Part shown: piece by piece, positions 1 to 5,122 of the stretch | How the letters are laid out: the number at the start of each line of letters is the position of its first letter | Numbering within the stretch: position 1 is the first letter of the stretch | Assembly (NCBI GenBank): GCA_018883305.1 | Contig: VEQI01000256.1 | Coordinates: forward strand, 1 to 5,122 | Direction: 5' to 3' | Length of the DNA: 5,122 bases | Origin: Limnohabitans sp. | Lineage (GTDB): Bacteria; Pseudomonadota; Gammaproteobacteria; Burkholderiales; Burkholderiaceae_C | Position numbers and translations under genes: made by a program | The notes under the pieces: model-generated | Databases searched by the model: none | The model's input: only the letters and a program-made list of their open reading frames with translations | What the model was told of the DNA's origin: nothing

Positions 1-681
1 GCGCTGGGTGGTGATGGCCAGTGCGCGGATGCGTCCGGCACGGACCTGCGGCAGCACCACGGGTGAGGTGCCAAAGATGACCTGGGTATCCCCCGCGATG
101 AGTGACTGCACGGCAGGCGCACCACCCTTGAAGGGAATGTGCAAGATGTCTGTCTGCCCCAGACTGTTGAAGAGAATGCCCGCCAGGTGCGGTGCCGAGC
201 CGTTGCCGCTGGAGCCAAAGTTCAGCTGCCCACGGCGAGTGCGGGCATACGCGATCAAGTCCTGAATGGAGTGCACTGGCAACTGGTTGTTGACCGCAAT
301 GACCATGGGACCATCGCCCAGCAGTGTGATGGGGATCAGGTCGCGTTCCACATCGAAAGGCATCTTCTTGTAGAGCGCCTTGTTGATGTAGGGGTTGCTG
401 CCCACAAAGAGGGTGTAGCCATCCGCAGGCGCCTTCAACACCACTTCAGCGGCCACGTTGCCAGCCGCACCTGGGCGGTTGTCCACGATGGCGGTTTGCC
501 CCAGTTCCTGGGCCAGCGCCTCCCCCACCGTGCGGGTGACAAAGTCGCCAGAGCCGCCGGGCGGATACCCCACCACAAACCGGATGGGCTTGCTGGGATA
601 GGTTTGCGCCAGCACCGCACTGCCCAGCCCTGCCAGACCAACCGCCAGCAGAACACCACGCAAACCAGCCAGCAGTCCCAC
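1..681 (-). CDS. Bug/TctC-family tripartite tricarboxylate transporter substrate-binding protein (3' end cut by window edge)
   Basis: Periplasmic solute-binding protein of the Bug (TctC) family, which captures carboxylates and other small organic solutes, sometimes for a TctAB permease; no permease is in the window. The 227 visible codons start with a signal peptide: hydrophobic residues 9-24, with a likely signal peptidase I site after VLA (residue 25), then QTYPSKPIRFVV, the usual mature start of the family. Further family marks are the first ligand loop YPPGGSGDFVTR, the DNRPGAAGN segment, FGSSGNGS and HIPFKGGAPA. Family members are usually about 320-330 residues, so roughly 100 are missing beyond position 1. 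I chose the GTG start at 681-679 because an AGGGA ribosome site lies 8 bases upstream (690-694) and no ATG or TTG lies close by in frame. The n-region is weakly charged (only Arg8), so a slightly different start is possible. It begins two bases after the crotonase gene's stop, so the two are probably co-transcribed. The ligand cannot be read from sequence. Confidence 0.9.
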   Translation of the reverse strand, partial: MGLLAGLRGVLLAVGLAGLGSAVLAQTYPSKPIRFVVGYPPGGSGDFVTRTVGEALAQELGQTAIVDNRPGAAGNVAAEVVLKAPADGYTLFVGSNPYINKALYKKMPFDVERDLIPITLLGDGPMVIAVNNQLPVHSIQDLIAYARTRRGQLNFGSSGNGSAPHLAGILFNSLGQTDILHIPFKGGAPAVQSLIAGDTQVIFGTSPVVLPQVRAGRIRALAITTQR

Positions 682-683
682 GG

Positions 684-1487
684 TCAGCGTCCCTGAAATT
701 GCGGCGTGCGCTTTTGAGCAAAGGCCTCGCGGCCTTCCTTGTAGTCGCTGCTGGCAAAACAGGCCTGGATCATCGCCCGGGCACGCGCCACATCGCGCTG
801 GTCCGGATTCTTGCCCAGCTCCAGCAAACAGCGCTTGGCCGCGGCCAGTGTCAAGGGCGCGTTTTCGCCGATGGTGTTGACATAAGCGTCCACCACGGCG
901 TCAAAGTCCTGCACCGGCACCACCTGTCGCACCAGTCCCAGTTGCAGCGCGTCCGCACCGCCAAAAATACGCGCACTGAAAAACAGATCGGCCGTGTTGG
1001 CCATGCCCATCACATCGACAAAGCGTTGAATGCCTTCATACCCGTAGCCCAGTCCCAGCCGCGCTGCGGGCATGCGGAACTTGGCGTCATCCGCACACAT
1101 GCGAATGTCGCAATTGAGCGCAATGCCCAGACCACCGCCCATGCAGATGCCACGAATCTTGGCCACCGTGGGCTTGGGGCACGACAACACGGCGGCGTAA
1201 CCCGCCGCCGTGGCCAGGTTGTAGGCATCCGCTGCGTCGCCCTCGCGCCGGTCCTTGAACTGGGAAATGTCCGCGCCGGACACAAAGGCCTTGTTGCCCG
1301 CGCCAGTGAGCATCACCACGCGGATGTCGGGATCAGCGGCAAACTCGTCCATGACGCGTGGCAGCGCGCACCACATGTCGTAATTGACCGCGTTGAACTT
1401 GGACGGATTGTCAAACGTCACCACCCCCACGTGGCCTTGTTTTTCATGACGCAGAACACCTGCGCGCTCGACTTCGGTGGACGACAT
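684..1487 (-). CDS. Enoyl-CoA hydratase/isomerase (crotonase) family protein lacking the canonical catalytic glutamates
   Basis: A 267-residue cytoplasmic crotonase-fold protein, normal length for the family, which binds acyl-CoA thioesters and stabilises an enolate in an oxyanion hole. Both oxyanion-hole segments are present: AFVSGAD (residues 67-73) and GICMGGGLG followed by CDIR (113-129). In hydratases the two catalytic glutamates sit in GGGxE and in the PE of the next segment. Here these positions are Gly121 and Ala141 (MPAARLGLGYGYEG), so ordinary syn-hydration of enoyl-CoA is doubtful. It could be an isomerase, decarboxylase, hydrolase or lyase of the superfamily; Glu151 is a nearby acidic residue that might serve. 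The ATG at 1487 is preferred because the strong purine tract AGGGGAGAGG precedes it; the frame stays open to an ATG at 1598, but the extra 37 residues look nothing like a crotonase N-terminus. It is first in a minus-strand pair with the Bug-family gene and divergent from the thiolase-like operon. Family is certain, reaction is not. Confidence 0.93.
   Translation of the reverse strand: MSSTEVERAGVLRHEKQGHVGVVTFDNPSKFNAVNYDMWCALPRVMDEFAADPDIRVVMLTGAGNKAFVSGADISQFKDRREGDAADAYNLATAAGYAAVLSCPKPTVAKIRGICMGGGLGIALNCDIRMCADDAKFRMPAARLGLGYGYEGIQRFVDVMGMANTADLFFSARIFGGADALQLGLVRQVVPVQDFDAVVDAYVNTIGENAPLTLAAAKRCLLELGKNPDQRDVARARAMIQACFASSDYKEGREAFAQKRTPQFQGR
690..694 (-). promoter_or_regulatory. Ribosome binding site for the Bug-family gene
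   Basis: AGGGA on the minus strand, 8 bases before the GTG start at 681. It lies inside the last codons of the upstream crotonase gene, which supports both the GTG start and translational coupling of the two genes. Confidence 0.55.
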
Positions 1488-1488
1488 G

Positions 1489-1498
1489 CCTCTCCCCT
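1489..1498 (-). promoter_or_regulatory. Ribosome binding site deciding the crotonase start
   Basis: On the minus strand this reads AGGGGAGAGG, a strong Shine-Dalgarno-like tract whose AGGGGA core lies 5 bases from the ATG at 1487. It favours that start over the longer open frame beginning at 1598. Confidence 0.7.
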
Positions 1499-1651
1499 GG
1501 TTGAATGCAAGATGACGTGCACGGCTGACGCAGCGCAGATCATGGACTGGTGAGCCATTGTGGCGCGCGAGCCCGTTTTGTGCAGTCGGGACAGTCACCT
1601 AGACGATAGCCCTGGGACCTGAGGCGCGCCGGGCACAGGAAGGTCCTGGCT

Positions 1652-1657
1652 TATAGT
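1652..1657 (+). promoter_or_regulatory. Possible -10 box for the thiolase-like operon
   Basis: TATAGT differs from the TATAAT consensus at one base and lies 27 bases before the ATG at 1685, which would give a short leader of about 20 bases. The expected -35 position holds a GC-rich stretch without TTGACA similarity, so the promoter may need an activator or may not be real. Confidence 0.25.
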
Positions 1658-1659
1658 GC

Positions 1660-1681
1660 AAGATCCTGATCAAGAACCTGA
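1660..1681 (+). repeat. Short direct repeat just before the thiolase-like gene
   Basis: AAGATCCTGA (1660-1669) and AAGAACCTGA (1672-1681) match at 9 of 10 bases with a 12-base period, ending 3 bases before the ATG. TGATCA, a perfect 6-base palindrome, bridges them. It lies downstream of the possible -10 box, a position where a repressor or a translational effect could act, but so short a repeat may be chance. Confidence 0.4.
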
Positions 1682-1684
1682 CCC

Positions 1685-2851
1685 ATGACGATCAAACGCA
1701 AGGCCTGCATCGCAGGCATTTATGAGCACCCCACCCGCAAGGCACCGGACAAAACCGTGGCCCAACTGCATGCCGAATGCGCACGCGGCGCGCTGGCCGA
1801 CGCCGGCCTCAGCCTGCAAGATGTTGACGGCTACTTCTGCGCCGGCGATGCCCCGGGCATGGGCGCCAACAACATGGCCGATTACCTGGGCCTCAAGCTC
1901 AAGCACGTGGACAGCACCGACACGGGTGGTTCATCCTACTTGTTGCATGTGTCGCACGCGGCTCAGGCCATTGCTGCTGGCAAGTGCAAGGTGGCGTTGG
2001 TGACGCTGGCCGGACGTCCCCGCAGCGAGGGCAGCAGCGGGCTGGTGCCACGCAACATCAACCCGCTGACGCCTGACACGCCTTGGGAGCTTCCCTATGG
2101 CGGCGTCACCGTCAACATGTACGCCCTGGCCGCCGCGCGTCACATGCACGAGTTCGGCACCACCGCCGAGCAACTGGCCTGGATCAAGGTGGCCGCATCG
2201 CATCACGCGCAGCACAACCCGCACGCCATGCTGAGAGATGTGGTGACAGTGCAAGACGTGCTGGCTTCGCCCATGATCTCTGACCCATTGCGCAAACTGG
2301 ACTGCTGCGTGGTCAGCGATGGCGGCGGTGCGCTCATCATCACCCACCCCGACATTGCACGCAGCCTGAAGCAACCGGTGGTCAATATCCTGGGTGCCGG
2401 GGAAACCATCAAGGGCCAGAACGGTGGCCGTGTGGACCTCACCTATTCGGGTGCAGCCGTGTCTGGCCCCATCGCTTTTGAAGAAGCCGGCGTGAAGCCC
2501 TCCGACATCCAATACGCCTCCATCTATGACAGCTTCACCATCACGGTGCTGATGCAACTGGAAGACCTGGGCTTTTGCGCCAAGGGCAAGGGCGGCGCCT
2601 TCGTGGCCGATGGCAACCTGATCTCCGGCGTGGGCAAGCTGCCCTTCAACACCGATGGTGGGGGGCTGTGCAACAACCATCCGGCCAACCGCGGCGGCAT
2701 CACCAAGGTCATCGAGGCCGTGCGTCAATTGCGCGGACAGGCGCACTCGGCCGTCCAGGTTCCCAACTGTCAACTCGCACTCGCACATGGCACCGGCGGT
2801 CTGCTGGGTTCGCGCCATGGCAGTGGCACCCTCATCATGGAAAGGGCCTGA
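1685..2851 (+). CDS. Thiolase-superfamily (SCP2-thiolase-like) protein, partner of DUF35, with substituted catalytic residues
   Basis: A 388-residue cytoplasmic protein with the thiolase fold, the usual length for the SCP2-thiolase-like branch that pairs with DUF35 proteins. Visible family segments are the N-terminal beta/alpha unit ending DVDGYFCAGDAPGMG (47-60), GGSSYLLHVSHAAQAIAAGK (81-100), VVSDGGGALIIT (209-220), YDSFTITVLMQLEDLGFC (281-298), NTDGGGLCNNHPANRGG (322-338) and LAHGTGGLLG (366-375). By motif alignment the nucleophilic Cys of thiolases is Gly81. The His of the SCP2-thiolase HDCF motif is Tyr281, and the C-terminal CxG Cys is His368. The His of the GHP motif survives as His332. 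Claisen condensation or thiolysis through an acyl-Cys is therefore unlikely; a DUF35-dependent retro-aldolase of Ltp2 type is a better model (inference). ATG 1685 is the earliest possible start, since an in-frame TGA sits at 1679-1681; no clear Shine-Dalgarno precedes it. It is first in the operon with DUF35 and an aldo/keto reductase. Automatic annotation would likely call it acetyl-CoA acetyltransferase, which I would not accept. Confidence 0.92.
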   Translation: MTIKRKACIAGIYEHPTRKAPDKTVAQLHAECARGALADAGLSLQDVDGYFCAGDAPGMGANNMADYLGLKLKHVDSTDTGGSSYLLHVSHAAQAIAAGKCKVALVTLAGRPRSEGSSGLVPRNINPLTPDTPWELPYGGVTVNMYALAAARHMHEFGTTAEQLAWIKVAASHHAQHNPHAMLRDVVTVQDVLASPMISDPLRKLDCCVVSDGGGALIITHPDIARSLKQPVVNILGAGETIKGQNGGRVDLTYSGAAVSGPIAFEEAGVKPSDIQYASIYDSFTITVLMQLEDLGFCAKGKGGAFVADGNLISGVGKLPFNTDGGGLCNNHPANRGGITKVIEAVRQLRGQAHSAVQVPNCQLALAHGTGGLLGSRHGSGTLIMERA

Positions 2852-2855
2852 CACC

Positions 2856-3254
2856 ATGGCCACCCCGTACCAAGATCGTCCCCTGATGGCCGCCATGGTC
2901 GACCCGGCCACCGAGCCCTACTGGAAAGCCAGCCAACAAGGCGTACTCAAGCTCCGCCGCTGCCTGTCCTGTCATGAACCCCACTGGTATCCGCGTCCCG
3001 TGTGTCCGTTCTGTCAGGGCGACACGGAATGGATCGACGCTGCTGGCACCGGCACCATCTACAGTGTGAGCGTCACCCGCAAGGCCGGCCCCATTCCCTA
3101 CGCCATCGCCTATGTCGAACTCGATGAAGGTCCTCGCATGCTGACCAACATCGTCGACTGTGACCTCGACACCGTGCATATCGGCCAACGCGTGCGGGTA
3201 TGCTTCAAGCCCATGGAGGGTGGCGAACAGCTGCCCATGTTCACCCCGCTTTGA
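2856..3254 (+). CDS. DUF35 Zn-ribbon/OB-fold protein, acyl-CoA-binding partner of the thiolase-like protein
   Basis: A 132-residue small cytoplasmic protein with the standard DUF35 layout. An N-terminal helix (about residues 16-30, ATEPYWKASQQGVL) is followed by a rubredoxin-like zinc ribbon with four cysteines, Cys36-x2-Cys39 and Cys50-x2-Cys53, and then an OB-fold from about residue 58 to the end (GTGTIYSVSV, PYAIAYVEL, IGQRVRVCF). All four zinc ligands are intact. In known complexes (archaeal acetoacetyl-CoA thiolase/HMG-CoA synthase, and Ltp2 with the ChsH2 DUF35 domain) this protein bridges or helps bind CoA substrates and is needed for activity or stability. The ATG at 2856 is chosen because GAAAGGG (2840-2846) precedes it by 9 bases and the DUF35 N-terminus begins there; the frame is open further upstream but overlaps the thiolase-like gene. 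It starts 4 bases after that gene's stop, so coupled translation of two complex subunits is likely. ATG 2886 is a weaker alternative. Confidence 0.92.
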   Translation: MATPYQDRPLMAAMVDPATEPYWKASQQGVLKLRRCLSCHEPHWYPRPVCPFCQGDTEWIDAAGTGTIYSVSVTRKAGPIPYAIAYVELDEGPRMLTNIVDCDLDTVHIGQRVRVCFKPMEGGEQLPMFTPL

Positions 3255-3263
3255 GCCACCGTC

Positions 3264-4271
3264 ATGACGCCTGCCCTGCCCTCACCCGTGCCCACCACCC
3301 GATTGGGTCATTCATCGCTGGATGTCACACGCATGGGCCTGGGCCTGATGTCGCTCTCCGGCCTGTATGGTCCCTCCAGTGACGAGAACGGCATCGCCGT
3401 CATTCACCATGCGCTGGATCGGGGCATCAATTTTCTGGACTCGGCCGACATGTACGGCTGGGGCCATAACGAGCAGTTGCTGGCCAAGGCCCTGAAGGGA
3501 CGTCGGCGTGATGACGTGGTGTTGGCCTCGAAGTTCGGCCAGACCAAACAGGAAGGTGGCGGCAATGGTGTGAATGGTCGCCCCGAGTATGTGCAAGCGG
3601 CCTGTGAGGCCAGCCTGCAGCGCCTGGGTTTGGAGACCATCGACCTCTACTACGTGCACCGCATCGATCCCGCCGTGCCCATCGAAGATACTGTGGGCGC
3701 CATGTCACGCCTGATTGAACAAGGCAAGGTGCGCGCCTTGGGCTTGTGCGAGGCCAGCCCGGCCACCATCCGCCGGGCGCACGCCGTGCACCCGCTGTCC
3801 GCCATCCAGACCGAGTACTCACTGCTGTACCGCCAGGAAGCGGAAGAGACCCTCAAGACCACCCGTGAACTGGGTATTTCTTTCGTGGCCTACGCGCCGC
3901 TGGGGCGCAGCCTGCTGACAGCCTCGGTGCAATCGGCAGATGAAGTGGCTCAAGACCGCCGCAAGGACCACCCGCGTTTCTCGCCGGAGAACCTGGCGCA
4001 AAACAATGCACTGGTGAGTGTGGTCAAGGCAGCCGCCCAACGCAAGGGCTGCTCGCCCGGACAACTGGCGCTGGCCTGGTTGCTGGCGCAAGGCGAAGAC
4101 ATTGTGGCCATCCCGGGCACCAAGCAAACCGCGCGCGTGGACGACAATCTGCGTGGATTGAGCGTCACGCTCACGGCTGCTGAAGTGGCCGAACTGTCGC
4201 AGGCCATCCCGCCGGGTGCGGCCGCAGGCACACGCTATCCGGCGGGTGGCATGAAGGGTGTCTTCATCTGA
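3264..4271 (+). CDS. Aldo/keto reductase, NADP(H)-dependent
   Basis: A 335-residue cytoplasmic (alpha/beta)8-barrel oxidoreductase that should reduce an aldehyde or ketone with NADPH, or run in reverse. The catalytic tetrad is complete: Asp59 and Tyr64 in LDSADMYG, Lys90 in LASKFG and His132 in YYVHRID. Cofactor-binding elements are AYAPLGRSLL (209-218) and the C-terminal IPGTKQTARVDDN (283-295), with Lys287, Arg291 and Asn295 placed as in NADPH-binding family members. The segment RFSPENLAQN (238-247) and the overall length suit the YakC/AKR13-like group of 320-340 residue bacterial reductases; the assignment to that subgroup is tentative. The start must be ATG 3264 or later, because the in-frame TGA of the preceding gene is only four codons upstream; the ribosome site is weak, so translation may depend on the upstream gene. 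Being third in the thiolase-like/DUF35 operon suggests that it acts on a carbonyl made or used by that pair. The substrate is not predictable from sequence. Confidence 0.93.
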   Translation: MTPALPSPVPTTRLGHSSLDVTRMGLGLMSLSGLYGPSSDENGIAVIHHALDRGINFLDSADMYGWGHNEQLLAKALKGRRRDDVVLASKFGQTKQEGGGNGVNGRPEYVQAACEASLQRLGLETIDLYYVHRIDPAVPIEDTVGAMSRLIEQGKVRALGLCEASPATIRRAHAVHPLSAIQTEYSLLYRQEAEETLKTTRELGISFVAYAPLGRSLLTASVQSADEVAQDRRKDHPRFSPENLAQNNALVSVVKAAAQRKGCSPGQLALAWLLAQGEDIVAIPGTKQTARVDDNLRGLSVTLTAAEVAELSQAIPPGAAAGTRYPAGGMKGVFI

Positions 4272-4318
4272 TGCAATAACGGGCGACCTGCAACGCTGTC
4301 AGTCGCTCATGGGTCTAC

Positions 4319-4336
4319 ATTGGTGTAAACCACAAT
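4319..4336. repeat. Imperfect 18-bp palindrome upstream of the ABC transporter gene
   Basis: ATTGGTGTAAACCACAAT pairs at 6 of 9 symmetric positions, with outer arms ATTG/CAAT and inner GT/AC. Its size and its position 83 bases before the ATG at 4419 would suit a dimeric regulator's operator, but only one copy is seen and no regulator gene is adjacent. It may be chance. Confidence 0.25.
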
Positions 4337-4407
4337 ACTTCCTCTGACCCTTTCTTGCTGAAATCATCCAGCGGGGTGGCACATGCCATCGCCTTTGAGT
4401 TGGATGC

Positions 4408-4412
4408 AAGGA
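4408..4412 (+). promoter_or_regulatory. Ribosome binding site deciding the ABC ATPase start
   Basis: AAGGA lies 6 bases before the ATG at 4419. It favours that start over two other in-frame ATGs at 4383 and 4404. Confidence 0.6.
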
Positions 4413-4418
4413 TATCGA

Positions 4419-5122
<704 letters not shown>

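Larger units (their letters stand above)
1488..1684. promoter_or_regulatory. Divergent intergenic region between the crotonase and thiolase-like operons
   Basis: The 197 bases separate two divergently read start codons, so both promoters must lie here or overlap the gene starts. On the plus strand TATAGT (1652-1657) resembles a sigma-70 -10 box, with no good -35 at the right distance. On the minus strand I see no convincing promoter. No regulator gene adjoins it in the window. The role is inferred from gene orientation. Confidence 0.55.
4272..4418. other. Intergenic region between the reductase and the ABC transporter gene
   Basis: These 147 bases hold no gene. A 7-bp stem with one G-U pair can form from GGGCGAC (4281-4287) and GTCGCTC (4302-4308) around a 14-base loop, but no T-run follows, so it is not a convincing terminator. 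An imperfect palindrome lies at 4319-4336. The base composition is more AT-rich than the flanking genes, as expected for a promoter region, but I see no clear -35/-10 pair. Confidence 0.5.

Noticed and set aside
139..696. Open frame of 185 codons on the plus strand opposite the Bug-family gene
   Set aside because: The minus strand carries a clear Bug-family protein with signal peptide and ligand loops; the plus-strand translation has no recognisable features.
699..1553. Open frame of 284 codons on the plus strand opposite the crotonase gene
   Set aside because: It is a shadow of a GC-rich coding region. The translation is rich in His, Arg and Ala with no recognisable domain, whereas the minus strand gives a full-length crotonase.
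1488..1598. N-terminal extension of the crotonase from an ATG at 1598
   Set aside because: The extra 37 residues do not resemble a crotonase N-terminus or a signal peptide, and a strong ribosome site directly precedes the ATG at 1487.
1685..2851. Acetyl-CoA acetyltransferase assignment for the thiolase-like gene
   Set aside because: The nucleophilic and C-terminal cysteines of true thiolases are replaced by Gly81 and His368, so only the fold, not the activity, is supported.
1931..2911. Open frame of 326 codons on the minus strand opposite the thiolase-like gene
   Set aside because: Antisense shadow with His- and Gly-rich composition and no family motifs. The plus strand encodes a complete thiolase-fold protein with a matching partner gene.
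4281..4308. Hairpin after the reductase as a rho-independent terminator
   Set aside because: The 7-bp stem has a 14-base loop and no following T-run, so it fails the usual terminator pattern.

Overview
The window looks like chromosomal DNA of a betaproteobacterium, most likely order Burkholderiales and perhaps Comamonadaceae. This rests on three things: GC-rich, codon-biased genes (GC judged by eye), a Bug/TctC-type periplasmic binding protein (a family greatly expanded in that group), and the mix of CoA-metabolism genes. No RNA genes, CRISPR arrays, insertion sequences or phage genes are visible, and the genus cannot be fixed from the sequence alone.

There are six genes in three blocks. Block 1 (positions 1-1487, minus strand) is an enoyl-CoA hydratase/isomerase-fold protein, followed two bases after its stop by a Bug-family solute-binding protein that runs off the left edge. 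Block 2 (1685-4271, plus strand) starts divergently from block 1 across a 197-bp intergenic region. It is a tight three-gene operon: a thiolase-superfamily protein, a DUF35 Zn-ribbon/OB-fold protein and an aldo/keto reductase, with gaps of 4 and 9 bases. Block 3 (from 4419, plus strand) is a MalK/UgpC-type ABC ATPase that runs off the right edge. It is probably a separate transport operon.

Blocks 1 and 2 read as a small catabolic or CoA-ester processing locus: solute capture in the periplasm, a crotonase-fold enzyme, a thiolase-like/DUF35 pair and a carbonyl reductase. The key point is that the two CoA enzymes lack the textbook catalytic residues of their families. The crotonase has Gly and Ala where hydratases carry their two glutamates. 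The thiolase-like protein has Gly in place of the nucleophilic Cys, Tyr in place of the His of the SCP2-thiolase HDCF motif, and His in place of the C-terminal CxG Cys. With the DUF35 partner this resembles the Ltp2-ChsH2(DUF35) retro-aldolase arrangement known from steroid side-chain degradation more than it resembles a beta-ketothiolase. A carbonyl product from such cleavage would give the co-transcribed reductase an obvious substrate. That pathway is inference; the substrate is unknown.
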